From the NCBI GenBank assembly GCA_045630265.1, contig JAZQSV010000014.1, positions 1-64,000 on the forward strand: a DNA stretch of 64,000 nucleotides, in the 5' to 3' direction. Below are positions 1 through 8,659 of the stretch, one piece after another. Positions within the stretch are counted from its first letter, which is position 1. The number at the start of each line of letters is the position of its first letter. The notes under the pieces were generated by a model. That model was not told where the DNA came from, ran no database searches, and was given only the letters and a program-made list of their open reading frames with translations. Made by a program: the position numbers and the translations under genes. This DNA comes from UMGS1279 sp045630265. GTDB taxonomy: Bacteria; Bacillota; Clostridia; Oscillospirales; Acutalibacteraceae.

Positions 1-2
1 CA

Positions 3-101
3 AACGTTCCTACAAGAATTGCTTTTGCGGTTTCTTCACAAATAGATAGCAGAACCATTTTGCATATGGGCGGCGCCGAATAGCTGCTTGGTAAGGGTGA
101 T
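3..101 (+). pseudogene. ftsK: ftsK/spoIIIE upstream segment, ends at an in-frame stop
   Basis: Read in the same frame as the ORF that follows, these bases encode the end of the FtsK/SpoIIIE motor domain: NVPTRIAFAVSSQ, then SRTIL-HMGGAE, a stop at 81-83, then LLGKGDMLF. In SpoIIIE/FtsK proteins this stretch is normally DMGGAEKLLG. Two single-base differences therefore stand out: cat for gat (63-65) and tag for aag (81-83). Homology runs on unbroken across the stop, so this is one gene with a nonsense change or a base error. The nearness of the window edge makes error plausible. Confidence 0.7.
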
Positions 102-554
102 ATGCTCTTTTGCCCGGTTGGTTCCAATAAGCCCACCCGTATTCAGGGCTGCTTTGTAAGTGATGCCGAGGTTGAAAGAGTAGTTAATTTTGTTAAAAAC
201 GGAAAAACTGCCGACTATGATAAAGAAATTAGTGATACCATAGAAAATCTTGCAGTAGCGGGTAAGGATAAGGGCCATAAGAATGATAGTGATGCTGCTT
301 CGGAAAATGACCCGATGATTGATAAGGCAATAGAATGTGTTATTGAAGCGGGTCAGGCATCTACCTCACTGCTTCAAAGGCGTTTAAAGCTGGGCTACGC
401 AAGAGCGGCACGAATTGTGGATGAGATGGAGGCACTTGGTGTTGTAGGGCCCTATGAGGGTTCTAAGCCAAGGCAGGTGCTCATAAGCCAGGCAGAATGG
501 CTTGAAAGGCAGGCCCTTGCTCCCGCAGATGGCGGTGTGCCCGAAGAAATTTAA
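102..554 (+). CDS. ftsK: DNA translocase FtsK/SpoIIIE, C-terminal part
   Basis: FtsK/SpoIIIE is a membrane-anchored hexameric ATPase that pumps chromosomal DNA through the division or sporulation septum. Only its end lies here. The first residues (MLFCPVGSNKPTRIQG) finish the RecA-like motor; an acidic linker follows (about residues 35-70). The last ~75 residues form the winged-helix gamma domain that reads polarity sequences on DNA, including LLQRRLKLGYARAARIVD and VVGPYEGSKPRQVL. The ATG at 102 is internal to the family alignment; it is simply the first Met after the stop at 81-83. The rest of the gene lies outside the window. Family assignment is firm; intactness is not. Confidence 0.85.
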   Translation: MLFCPVGSNKPTRIQGCFVSDAEVERVVNFVKNGKTADYDKEISDTIENLAVAGKDKGHKNDSDAASENDPMIDKAIECVIEAGQASTSLLQRRLKLGYARAARIVDEMEALGVVGPYEGSKPRQVLISQAEWLERQALAPADGGVPEEI

Positions 555-595
555 AATTTTAAAGAACATATTTAATTCCTTGGAGAATAAGTGAA

Positions 596-2491
596 ATGAG
601 TTTTTTGCCCATAACAAAAAAGGAGGCAGAAGACCGCGGTATAAGTCAACCCGACTTTGTATTCGTCAGCGGTGATGCCTATGTAGATCACCCGTCCTTT
701 GGCACGGCAATTTTGTCGCGCCTTTTGGAAAGCCGTGGCTACTCCGTTTGCATTATTCCCCAACCGAAATTTAATACACCCGAGGGTATTGCAGTTTTTG
801 GCAGACCCAGATACGCATTTCTTGTAAATGCGGGTAATATAGATTCAATGGTTGCGCACTATACTGCCGCTAAAAGAAAGCGCAGCGATGACGCATATTC
901 TCCGGGTAATAAAGCCGGACTTCGTCCCGACCGTGCCGTTACGGTGTATTCCCGCCTTATAAGAGAAAAGTACCCCGACGTGCCTATTGTTATAGGCGGT
1001 ATCGAGGCATCTCTCAGGCGCTTTGCACATTACGATTATTGGGATGATAAGGTTATGCAGTCTGTGCTTACAGAAAGCGAAGCCGATATTTTGTCCTATG
1101 GTATGGGCGAAAAATCAATTTTAGAAATTGCCGACGCCCTTAAAAATGGAACACCCGTGGCGGAGATTACAGGTGTTTTGGGCACTTGCTATAGAACAAA
1201 TAATCCAAGCGGAATAGAGGGGATAATGCTTCCTTCCTTCGAAAAGGTGGCAAGCGATAAAGAAGCGTATGCAAACGCTTGCAGGGTGGAGTATGACGAG
1301 CACGATGCAGTAAGGGGAAAACGCCTTGTACAAATGCAGACAAGCGGCGAGTACGTTGTTCAAAATCCGCCAATGCCACCCCTTACAACAAAGGAAATGG
1401 ACGAGGTTTACGACCTGCCCTTTGAACGGACTTATCACCCATCGTACGAAGCGCTTGGCGGCGTACCAGCAATTAAAGAGGTGGAGTTTTCAATTACCCA
1501 TAATCGCGGTTGCTTTGGTGCTTGTAATTTTTGTTCTATTGCCTACCATCAGGGCAGACAAATTACTGTCCGCAGTAAGGAGTCGGTTTTAAAGGAAGCA
1601 AAACTTCTTACACAAAAGAAAAACTTTAAAGGATATATTCACGACGTTGGCGGTCCAACCGCAAACTTTAGAGCTCCGTCTTGTGATGGACAACTTAAAA
1701 AGGGACTGTGCAAAAGCAAAAAATGTTTGGCACCCACACGTTGCCCCGCACTAAAGGTGGACCATACCGAATACCTTGAAATATTAAAGGAAATGGCGAA
1801 AATACCTAAAATTAAAAGTATTTTCGTTCGTTCAGGCATAAGGTACGATTATCTTATTGCCGATAAAAATGAAAGCTTTTTCAAAGAGCTTGTTAAAAAC
1901 CACGTAAGCGGTCAGCTAAAGGTGGCTCCCGAGCATTGCTCTGCCGCTGTGCTTGACAAAATGGGCAAGCCACATATTGAAGAGTACTTGAAGTTCCAAA
2001 AAAGGTTTTATGAAATTACTAAAGGGATTGGCAAGGAACAGTATTTAGTACCTTACCTAATGTCAAGCCATCCCGGTAGCACCTTAAATGATGCTATTGA
2101 ACTTGCTCTTTTCCTTAAAAAACAAAGAATTCACCCAAGGCAAGTGCAGGATTTTTATCCTACTCCCGGTACAATTTCAACCTGTATGTTCTATACGGGG
2201 CTTGACCCGTACAGTATGAAATCGGTTTACGTTGCAAAAGCGCACGAGGATAAGCAAATGCAACGCGCACTGCTCCAGTATTTTAAGGATGAAAATGCTC
2301 CAATTATTGTAAAAGCGCTAAAAAAAGCGGGTAGGACAGATTTAATCGGTTTTGGTGAAAACTGCCTTATTAAACCGCCAAAGGGCTACGTTGTAAAAAA
2401 GGAAAGCGACAAGGCGGCCAAAAAGCGCCACCCTATCAGAAGTTTAAGAAAGGGAAAGTCCCGTGGAAAAGCAAAAGGAAAATGTAGATAA
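596..2491 (+). CDS. ygiQ: YgiQ family radical SAM protein
   Basis: This 631-residue protein belongs to the YgiQ (UPF0313) radical SAM family, whose reaction is not settled. The CxxxCxxC cluster motif lies in RGCFGACNFCSIAYHQGR at about residue 305, after the long N-terminal domain typical of this family. Other family signatures are VIGGIEASLRRFAHYDYW (about 135) and the C-terminal VQDFYPTPGTISTCMFYTG. The tail is very basic (KKRHPIRSLRKGKSRGKAKGK). The ATG at 596 follows TTGGAGAATAAGTGAA, an acceptable RBS. The next gene starts inside its last 29 bases, so the two are probably co-transcribed. Confidence 0.9.
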   Translation: MSFLPITKKEAEDRGISQPDFVFVSGDAYVDHPSFGTAILSRLLESRGYSVCIIPQPKFNTPEGIAVFGRPRYAFLVNAGNIDSMVAHYTAAKRKRSDDAYSPGNKAGLRPDRAVTVYSRLIREKYPDVPIVIGGIEASLRRFAHYDYWDDKVMQSVLTESEADILSYGMGEKSILEIADALKNGTPVAEITGVLGTCYRTNNPSGIEGIMLPSFEKVASDKEAYANACRVEYDEHDAVRGKRLVQMQTSGEYVVQNPPMPPLTTKEMDEVYDLPFERTYHPSYEALGGVPAIKEVEFSITHNRGCFGACNFCSIAYHQGRQITVRSKESVLKEAKLLTQKKNFKGYIHDVGGPTANFRAPSCDGQLKKGLCKSKKCLAPTRCPALKVDHTEYLEILKEMAKIPKIKSIFVRSGIRYDYLIADKNESFFKELVKNHVSGQLKVAPEHCSAAVLDKMGKPHIEEYLKFQKRFYEITKGIGKEQYLVPYLMSSHPGSTLNDAIELALFLKKQRIHPRQVQDFYPTPGTISTCMFYTGLDPYSMKSVYVAKAHEDKQMQRALLQYFKDENAPIIVKALKKAGRTDLIGFGENCLIKPPKGYVVKKESDKAAKKRHPIRSLRKGKSRGKAKGKCR

Positions 2492-3404
2492 AAAACGCGT
2501 TCTAATTCTTTTGGTAGCGGTTTTGCTTTGTGTTATTATATTTTTAGAGGTAGCTTTTAATTTCGGCGTTATACACTTTTCACTGTCGGACTTTTTGCTT
2601 AAAACCTTTTCTTCTGGCGCTATTGATAATGAATCTACCCTAGTTCAGTTTTTAAACGTTGGGCAGGGCGACTGCACCATTATTAAGGTTAAAGATAACT
2701 GTGCGGTTATAGATTTCGGCCCCGAGGATGACTCAAAAAGGGTTTACAAGGGTCTTAAAAAGCTCGGAGTAGAGGATGTAGATTTAGCGGTTGTAACCCA
2801 TCTGCACAAGGACCATTTTGGCGGATTTTTGAACCTGCCAAGGTTTATAAATGTTAAAAATATGGTAGTAAGTAACATCGGCGCAGACGATATGGACAAA
2901 GAACTTTGCGACGAATTTTTCAAAACGACCGAGCAATATAAAGTAAAGGTTTCGGAACCAAACCTTCCTATGAAGTATGAACTTGGTGAGGCAAGCTTGG
3001 AAATATTCTATGAGGGAGAAGACCAAAAAAGTGAAAATAACCGTTCACTTATAATACTTGTAAGGGTTGGAGATGCAAAACTTCTTTTTACAGGTGATGC
3101 AGAAGGCGAAGTAGAAAAGGAAATAATAGAAAAATTTCCAAACCTTACCGCAGACGTTTTAAAGCTGGGTCATCACGGATCTAATACATCAACCACCAGT
3201 GAATTTATAAGTAAAATAAATCCAAGTATTGCGGTAGCAAGCGCGGGTTATAATAACTTTTATAACCATCCCTCCGACAAAACTGTGGGAAGACTGGAAA
3301 ATGCGGGAATAAAATATTACCGCACCGATTTAGATGGAAATATAACCCTTTATTTTGATAAAAATAAAATTTTGGTAGAAACCGAAAGGCAAAAAGTGGG
3401 TTAG
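2463..3404 (+). CDS. MBL-fold metallohydrolase, ComEC C-terminal-like
   Basis: This 313-residue protein has one N-terminal membrane segment (about residues 12-35) followed by a metallo-beta-lactamase fold. The metal site HxHxDH appears as THLHKDHFGG (about 117). GQGDC, TGDAEGEVE and LGHHGSNTSTT match the nuclease-like MBL domain at the end of the competence protein ComEC. Proteins of this stand-alone type are probably extracytoplasmic nucleases or phosphodiesterases; the substrate is unknown. The start is GTG at 2463, overlapping the end of ygiQ, which suggests translational coupling. No intact ComEC channel domain is present. Confidence 0.82.
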   Translation: MEKQKENVDKKRVLILLVAVLLCVIIFLEVAFNFGVIHFSLSDFLLKTFSSGAIDNESTLVQFLNVGQGDCTIIKVKDNCAVIDFGPEDDSKRVYKGLKKLGVEDVDLAVVTHLHKDHFGGFLNLPRFINVKNMVVSNIGADDMDKELCDEFFKTTEQYKVKVSEPNLPMKYELGEASLEIFYEGEDQKSENNRSLIILVRVGDAKLLFTGDAEGEVEKEIIEKFPNLTADVLKLGHHGSNTSTTSEFISKINPSIAVASAGYNNFYNHPSDKTVGRLENAGIKYYRTDLDGNITLYFDKNKILVETERQKVG

Positions 3405-3457
3405 TTTTGTCTTATAAATTTTAAGGAAAATTTGTTTTTATGTACCCTTGGGGTGGA

Positions 3458-3489
3458 GCGGCAAAAAACCTTTTAGGTTAAGTTGCCGC
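3458..3489. terminator. Hairpin between convergent genes
   Basis: GCGGCAA (3458-3464) pairs with TTGCCGC (3483-3489), with AACC/GGTT available inside. It lies between the MBL gene (plus) and the DUF378 gene (minus), as expected for a shared terminator. The T-tract is poor, so the function is tentative. Confidence 0.4.
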
Positions 3490-3514
3490 AACAGTCTTTG
3501 GAATTTTTTAGGCA

Positions 3515-3733
3515 TTAGCCGTGTGTTCTTGCGTGTCTTCGCTCATCTTCATCTCTGAACAAAAGCGAAATGCACCAAACAGAGGCAAGGGCAATAACTG
3601 TGTAGATAATACGGCTTATAAGCGATGCTTGACCGCCGAATAGCCAGGCAACAATATCAAATCTGAAAAGACCTATGCTGCCCCAGTTAAGTCCGCCAAC
3701 AATGGCAAGTGCCAGACAAATTTTATCCAACAT
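3515..3733 (-). CDS. DUF378 family small membrane protein
   Basis: This is a 72-residue protein with two hydrophobic segments. Its start, MLDKICLALAIVGGLNWGSI, is the hallmark of DUF378, whose function is unknown. An acidic/basic tail (RDEDERRHARTHG) follows the second membrane helix. I placed the start at the ATG ending at 3733 because AAAGGAGTTCATAGT precedes it directly. A longer reading from 3772 would add 13 residues not typical of the family. It stands alone, divergent from rhaB. Confidence 0.8.
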   Translation of the reverse strand: MLDKICLALAIVGGLNWGSIGLFRFDIVAWLFGGQASLISRIIYTVIALASVWCISLLFRDEDERRHARTHG

Positions 3734-3792
3734 ACTATGAACTCCTTTTTCGGTGCATTGGGTGAAATTCACTCAAGCAAAATTTGGGTGTA

Positions 3793-3858
3793 GCCGAGCA
3801 AGGATAAAACAAAGGATTCAATACTTTTATCTATCCGCTCTTGGCTCATAGTTATAAT
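3793..3858 (+). promoter_or_regulatory. rhaB upstream region: imperfect inverted repeat and -10 box
   Basis: A TATAAT at 3853-3858 is a candidate -10 for rhaB, but no good -35 is visible at the right distance. Just upstream, AGCCGAG..GGATAAA (from 3793) is imperfectly repeated in inverted form as TATCTATCC..CTTGGCT (to about 3846). A weak -35 next to a dyad is typical of an activator-dependent promoter. The assignment is inferred. Confidence 0.35.
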
Positions 3859-3904
3859 GTGCCGAAAAAATTAAAATATTCAAATAAATTTTGGAGGAAA
3901 AATT

Positions 3905-5377
3905 ATGACAAACAAAAGAATTTTGGCATTCGATTTTGGCGCATCAAGCGGTCGCGCTATGCTTTCAAAAATCGAAGACGGAAAGCTCGTTATTGAGGAA
4001 ATTCACCGTTTTTCCAATGACCCCGTTTCGGTAAACGGCCACCTTTACTGGGATGCTCTTCGCCTTTTTCATGAAATTAAGCAGGGCATTTTAAAGGCCA
4101 CCATTGCAGGCGGTTTCGACTCTATTGGTATTGATACCTGGGGTGTTGACTTTGGTCTTATCGGTGAAGATGGACAGCTTCTTGCAAGCCCTACACATTA
4201 CAGAGATGCAAGGACTGAAGGTATGCAGGAGGCATTTTATAAGGATATGCCCTCTAAGGAGCTTTATTCCTTAACAGGCACACAACAGCTTGATTTAAAC
4301 TCAGTTTATCAGCTAAAGGCCTTAAAGGAAAAACAGCCCTGGCTACTTGAAAATACAAAAACAATTTTGTTTGTTCCTGACCTTTTTGCATATTTTTTAA
4401 CCGGCGTTAAAAGAACAGAATATACTGAGGCATCTACTTCAGGTATGCTAGACCCTGTTACTAAAACCTGGAACAAGAAGGTGCTTGCTGTTTTAGGTAT
4501 TGATGAAAATGTGTTTGCTCCTATGATTTGGCCGGGTGAGGTTTACGGTGAACTTTTGGATGAAATTTGTGAGGAGCTTCACTGCCCCAAGGTGCCGGTT
4601 ATTGCAGTTGCCACACACGATACCGCTTCGGCAGTTGCCTCTGTCCCCACAAAGGAAAAGGATTATGCTTATATTAGTTGTGGCACTTGGTCACTTTTTG
4701 GCACAGTTAATGATGAGCCCATTTTAAGTGAGGAGTCTTTGGCGGCCGGCTTTACTAACGAGGGTGCTTCAGACGGAAAAATCCGCTATCTTAAAAACAT
4801 TATGGGTCTTTGGCTTATTCAACAGTCCCGTAATGAGTGGAAAAGACAGGGCCTTGACGTTTCCTTTGATGAGATGGAGCGTGCCGCTAAAGAGGCAGAA
4901 GCATACAAGTGCTTTGTTGACCCCGACGCTAAGGATTTTGTTGCCCCCGGTAATATGCCAAAGAGGGTGCAGGAATTTTGCAAGAGAACAGGTCAGTACG
5001 TGCCGCAGAGTATGGGCGAAATTCTTCGCTGTATCTATCAAAGTCTTGCATTTAAGTACAGAAATACCGTTGAGGCCCTTGAAAAAATTTCAAACAAGGA
5101 AATTACCGCAATACATATGATTGGCGGCGGTATTAAGGACCAGCTTCTCTGCACAATGACTGCAAATTTCTGCCGCAAAACCGTAAAGGCAGGCCCCGTT
5201 GAGGCCACCGTTACAGGTAACGTTGCAGTGCAAATGATGCATTTTGGCATTTTTAAGGATTTGGCCGATGCCAGAGGTGTTATTGCAGATAGCTTCCCCA
5301 TTAAAACCTACGAGCCCGAGGATAATTTTGACGGCGAAGAGGCATATTTGGAATTTAAAAAGTATATTGGTAAATAA
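3905..5377 (+). CDS. rhaB: Rhamnulokinase
   Basis: This enzyme phosphorylates L-rhamnulose to L-rhamnulose-1-phosphate with ATP, feeding the aldolase step of rhamnose breakdown. The 490-residue protein has the FGGY-kinase fold. The N-terminal phosphate-binding loop is AFDFGASSGRAML, DTWGVDFGL lies at about residue 78, ATHDTASAVASVP at about 238, and the adenine-binding IHMIGGGIKDQLL near 405. GASSGR and DTWGVDFG favour RhaB over xylulokinase or glycerol kinase; fuculokinase activity cannot be excluded. The RBS is TTGGAGGAAAAATT. No isomerase or transporter adjoins it. The GRM locus 11 kb downstream encodes the matching aldolase pathway. Confidence 0.88.
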   Translation: MTNKRILAFDFGASSGRAMLSKIEDGKLVIEEIHRFSNDPVSVNGHLYWDALRLFHEIKQGILKATIAGGFDSIGIDTWGVDFGLIGEDGQLLASPTHYRDARTEGMQEAFYKDMPSKELYSLTGTQQLDLNSVYQLKALKEKQPWLLENTKTILFVPDLFAYFLTGVKRTEYTEASTSGMLDPVTKTWNKKVLAVLGIDENVFAPMIWPGEVYGELLDEICEELHCPKVPVIAVATHDTASAVASVPTKEKDYAYISCGTWSLFGTVNDEPILSEESLAAGFTNEGASDGKIRYLKNIMGLWLIQQSRNEWKRQGLDVSFDEMERAAKEAEAYKCFVDPDAKDFVAPGNMPKRVQEFCKRTGQYVPQSMGEILRCIYQSLAFKYRNTVEALEKISNKEITAIHMIGGGIKDQLLCTMTANFCRKTVKAGPVEATVTGNVAVQMMHFGIFKDLADARGVIADSFPIKTYEPEDNFDGEEAYLEFKKYIGK

Positions 5378-5416
5378 ATCCTAAAAATTGTTTGCTGTTA
5401 TAGGTAACGGTCTATA

Positions 5417-5450
5417 AAACTCTGCCTTTTGTCTTGACAAGGCAGAGTTT
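5417..5450 (+). terminator. rhaB terminator-like hairpin overlapping the thrS promoter
   Basis: A perfect 12-bp stem (AAACTCTGCCTT, 5417-5428, against AAGGCAGAGTTT, 5439-5450) lies 40 bases after rhaB. It has a T-rich stretch only inside the arm. The thrS -35 box sits in its loop and right arm. Confidence 0.6.
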
Positions 5451-5462
5451 ATGGGTTATTAT
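5434..5462 (+). promoter_or_regulatory. Sigma-A-type promoter of the thrS T-box transcript
   Basis: TTGACA (5434-5439), a 17-base spacer and TATTAT (5457-5462) form a near-consensus promoter directly ahead of the T-box leader. Confidence 0.75.
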
Positions 5463-5477
5463 AATTATAATATGTTA

Positions 5478-5702
5478 ATGCGTTGAGGGAGAAAGTAGCT
5501 TTTTATCTTGTAGCAGAGAGCCCGATGGTTGCTGAAATTCGGGTTACGGGGTTTTTAGCGAAGACCACTCCTGAGTGCTTTGCGAAATAAGTAAGGCCGC
5601 GTGGTTGCGTTATAGACCGTACAAGTGGCACTTTTGTGCAATTTGGGTGGAACCGTGGAGAATTTATGTCTTCATCCCATGTCGGGGTGAAGACATTTTT
5701 TG
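5478..5702 (+). ncRNA. T-box leader of thrS (threonine specifier)
   Basis: This leader senses uncharged tRNA-Thr and switches between terminator and antiterminator. Stem I features are visible: AGAGAGCCCGATGG with its partner GAAATTCGGG (about 5515-5545). The specifier context is GAAGACCACTCCTGAG, with ACC (Thr) at 5564-5566. The T-box proper, GGGTGGAACCGTGGAG, lies at about 5645-5660. It is followed by a terminator whose stem spans roughly 5668-5695 (GTCTTCATCCC against GGGGTGAAGAC), with a T-run after it. The specifier matches the downstream gene, which supports the assignment. Confidence 0.93.
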
Positions 5703-5737
5703 TTTTTGCCTCTAGTACAAAAAAGGAGGATTTTTAA

Positions 5738-7675
5738 ATGATTAAAGTAACACTAAAAGGCGGAACGGTAAAGGAGTTCGAGGGTGGAATTACTCCCTTT
5801 GAAATTGCAAAGGAAATTGGCGCGGGACTTGCAAAGTCGGTTTGCGCTGCAAAGGTAAACGGTGAAAACTGCGACCTTCGTACCCCGCTGAGTGGCGACT
5901 GCGAGCTTTCTCTGCTCACCTTTGAGGATGAGTATGGAAAATGGGTCTTCCGCCACACCTGTTCTCATATTTTGGCGCAGGCAGTAAAGCGCCTTTATCC
6001 TAATACTAAGCTTGCTATCGGCCCCGCTATTGATAACGGCTTTTATTATGATTTCGATACCGAAACAGTTTTCACCCCCGAGATTTTAGTTAAAATTGAG
6101 GAGGAAATGAAAAAAATTGTCAAAGAGGATATAGCGCTCGAGCGCTTTACCATGAGCCGCGAGGATGCTATTAAATTCTTTGCCGAAAAGGATGAGCCCT
6201 ATAAGGTTGAACTTATAGAAGAATTGCCGGAGGGTGAGGAGATTAGCTTTTATTCCCAAGGTGATTTTACCGACCTTTGCGCAGGTGCGCACCTTATGTC
6301 TACTGCTCCCGTTAAGGCATTTAAGCTCACCTCTGCTACCGGTGCTTACTGGCGCGGCGATTCTACCAAGAAAATGCTTCAGCGTGTATATGGTACTGCA
6401 TTCCCCAAGGCATCTGCTTTGGAGGAGCACCTTGTGGCTTTGGAAGAGGCAAAAAAGCGTGACCATAATAAACTAGGTAGAGAATTAGAACTCTTTACAA
6501 CCTCCGACCTTATCGGTCAGGGTCTTCCCATTATGCTTCCTAAAGGCGCCAGAATTATTCAACTTTTGCAGCGCTTTGTGGAGGATGAGGAGCAACGCCG
6601 CGGTTGGCTTCTTACAAAAACTCCCTTTATGGCAAAGTCTGACCTTTATAAGGTTTCGGGCCACTGGGACCATTATAAGGACGGTATGTTTGTGCTTGGC
6701 GACGAGGAAAAGGATGACGAGGTTTTTGCACTCCGTCCTATGACCTGCCCATTCCAGTATCAGGCATACCTAAACCGTAGCCGTTCCTACCGCGACCTGC
6801 CTCTTAGATACAATGAAACTTCAACTCTATTCAGAAATGAGGCATCGGGAGAAATGCACGGTCTTATCCGTGTTCGCCAGTTCACAATTTCCGAAGGACA
6901 TCTTATGTGCACTCCTGAACAGCTTGAGCAGGAGTTTAAGGGCTGTTTGGAGCTTGCAATTTATATGCTTAAAACTCTAGGTCTTTATGATGACGTTTCG
7001 TATAGATTCTCTAAATGGGATGAAAATGATAGAGAGAAATATATCGGCACCAAGGAGCAGTGGGATGAAGCACAGGATATGATGGAGAAAATCCTAAACA
7101 ACCTTGAAATTCCCTATAAGGTTGGTATTGGTGAAGCCGCTTTCTATGGTCCTAAGCTTGACATTCAAATTAAGAACGTTCATGGCAAGGAAGATACCCT
7201 TATTACCATTCAAATTGACCAACTTTTGGCCGAAAAGTTTGGTATGGAGTATGTAGATAAGGATGGCGCTAAGAAAAATCCTTATATTATTCATCGTACC
7301 TCTATTGGTTGCTACGAAAGAACCTTAGCACTTTTAATTGAAAAATATGCAGGTGCATTCCCAATGTGGCTTGCTCCCGTTCAGGTTAAGCTACTCCCAA
7401 TCGCTGACCGCCATGCCGACTACGCAAATGAAGTGAAGGCAAAGCTCGAAGCCGTTGGTATGAGGGTTGAGCTCGACGACAGAAACGAGAAAATCGGCTA
7501 TAAAATCCGCGAGGCACGTATGCAAAGGGTACCATATATGCTTGTTATGGGTGATAGCGAGGTTGCAGACGGCACACTTTCTGTACGCTCCAGAAAAGAG
7601 GGAGATTTGGGTGCAAAGTCGGGTGATGATTTTATTAAGGATGCATTAGTGGAAATTAACACCAAAGCTTTATAA
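5738..7675 (+). CDS. thrS: Threonyl-tRNA synthetase
   Basis: This enzyme charges tRNA-Thr. The 645-residue protein is full length: an N-terminal TGS domain (about 1-62), the editing/SAD domain with HTCSHILAQAVKRLY and DLCAGAHLMSTAPVK, then the class II core. The core has RPMTCPFQYQAYL with its zinc Cys, RNEASGEMHGLIRVRQF, and the final GCYERTLALLIEKYAG. The anticodon-binding domain occupies the C-terminus (VQVKLLPIADRH onward). The start follows AAAAAAGGAGGATTTTTAA, a strong RBS. Expression is controlled by the T-box leader just upstream. Confidence 0.97.
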   Translation: MIKVTLKGGTVKEFEGGITPFEIAKEIGAGLAKSVCAAKVNGENCDLRTPLSGDCELSLLTFEDEYGKWVFRHTCSHILAQAVKRLYPNTKLAIGPAIDNGFYYDFDTETVFTPEILVKIEEEMKKIVKEDIALERFTMSREDAIKFFAEKDEPYKVELIEELPEGEEISFYSQGDFTDLCAGAHLMSTAPVKAFKLTSATGAYWRGDSTKKMLQRVYGTAFPKASALEEHLVALEEAKKRDHNKLGRELELFTTSDLIGQGLPIMLPKGARIIQLLQRFVEDEEQRRGWLLTKTPFMAKSDLYKVSGHWDHYKDGMFVLGDEEKDDEVFALRPMTCPFQYQAYLNRSRSYRDLPLRYNETSTLFRNEASGEMHGLIRVRQFTISEGHLMCTPEQLEQEFKGCLELAIYMLKTLGLYDDVSYRFSKWDENDREKYIGTKEQWDEAQDMMEKILNNLEIPYKVGIGEAAFYGPKLDIQIKNVHGKEDTLITIQIDQLLAEKFGMEYVDKDGAKKNPYIIHRTSIGCYERTLALLIEKYAGAFPMWLAPVQVKLLPIADRHADYANEVKAKLEAVGMRVELDDRNEKIGYKIREARMQRVPYMLVMGDSEVADGTLSVRSRKEGDLGAKSGDDFIKDALVEINTKAL

Positions 7676-7682
7676 AAAACAA

Positions 7683-7712
7683 AAATGGCAGATGAAGAAT
7701 CATCTGCCATTT
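7683..7712. terminator. Bidirectional terminator after thrS
   Basis: AAATGGCAGATG (7683-7694) pairs perfectly with CATCTGCCATTT (7701-7712), flanked by A and T tracts. It can serve both thrS and the convergent membrane-protein gene. Confidence 0.85.
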
Positions 7713-7730
7713 ATTTTTATATTTTGGTTT

Positions 7731-8561
7731 TTACATAAAGCTTTGGGGCTCATAGTTTGGGTATATTTTTGAATTTTCAAAATCCACAATGCGGTTATAG
7801 TTATCAATTAAATATTTGCAGTGCAATGAATAAGAAACCAAGAAAAGCGGGATTGTGTATAAAAGTGGTAATATAAATACACTTAGTATTGCCCAGCCGA
7901 CAAATGAAAAAAGAAAACCAAAGGTGTGCCCGTTTGCGCATTTTGAAATAATAACCGAAAGGTTAAGGGCCTCTTGCGGGCATAGGTTTTGGTTATTTAT
8001 AAGTAAAATAGGTGCCGTAAAATAGCGCATAAGCAGAATAACCGAAATGGTTATGCCGAAAATCTCTAAAACGTTTTGAAGTGCCCAAAGGGAAGAAACA
8101 AAATAGGGCATTGAAACGCCCAGCAGGTCGTAAAGCTTCGGTGTGCAAATTGCTGAAATTATGAGCGATGGTGCAAAGCAAGCGGCAATTATTAAAACTA
8201 TTCTGATAAAAATTCTGAAACCTAAAGAGATAGATCGAATGTAGTTATACCCATTTTCCAAATAATAGAAAACCTCGAAAAAGGGAATGTCGCTTCCAAG
8301 GGCGGTGTACCAGGCAAAACGCAAGATTCCGTACAAAAGGGGTACACATAAAAACTGCCACAATAAGAAAATAGGGATAAGGGATATAAATGTTGCCCCA
8401 AACTCACCCAAGGTGGGCAAAAATAAAGGACCAATTACGGAGGATACGGAGAGTAAGCCGAAAAACATTCCTAAAACAAGTCCCGAAATGGCTATGCCAA
8501 CACTCCATTTATTTTTAAGTTTTTCTTTTGCCTCTTTTTTAACAAGCAGGGTGTTTCGCAT
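7731..8561 (-). CDS. Integral membrane protein, DUF975-like
   Basis: This 276-residue protein has a short basic N-terminus (RNTLLVKKEAKEKLKNKW) followed by about six hydrophobic helices, and a polar tail (IVDFENSKIYPNYEPQSFM). The N-terminal pattern and the LRFAWYTALG..IPFFEVFYYLENGYNYIRS segment resemble the DUF975 family of Firmicutes, of unknown function; the match is by eye and moderate. I placed the start at the ATG ending at 8561 because AAGGAGG lies 6 bases upstream. The ATG two codons earlier would touch the RBS. It is a single gene, divergent from the lipoprotein gene at 8660. Confidence 0.7.
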   Translation of the reverse strand: MRNTLLVKKEAKEKLKNKWSVGIAISGLVLGMFFGLLSVSSVIGPLFLPTLGEFGATFISLIPIFLLWQFLCVPLLYGILRFAWYTALGSDIPFFEVFYYLENGYNYIRSISLGFRIFIRIVLIIAACFAPSLIISAICTPKLYDLLGVSMPYFVSSLWALQNVLEIFGITISVILLMRYFTAPILLINNQNLCPQEALNLSVIISKCANGHTFGFLFSFVGWAILSVFILPLLYTIPLFLVSYSLHCKYLIDNYNRIVDFENSKIYPNYEPQSFM

Positions 8562-8659
8562 TTGCATCCTCCTTTTTGCGATTTTTCTTTATTATACCAC
8601 TTGAAATTTCAGAATATATGAAGTAAAATTAAACAAATTGGTAAAAAAGGAAATTTTGT

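Noticed and set aside
81..83. TAG read as a sense codon (alternative genetic code)
   Set aside because: TAG is the natural stop of several genes here that end at the family-expected place, such as the MBL gene (3404), the activase (19629) and the zinc ADH (23185). Recoding is not supported.
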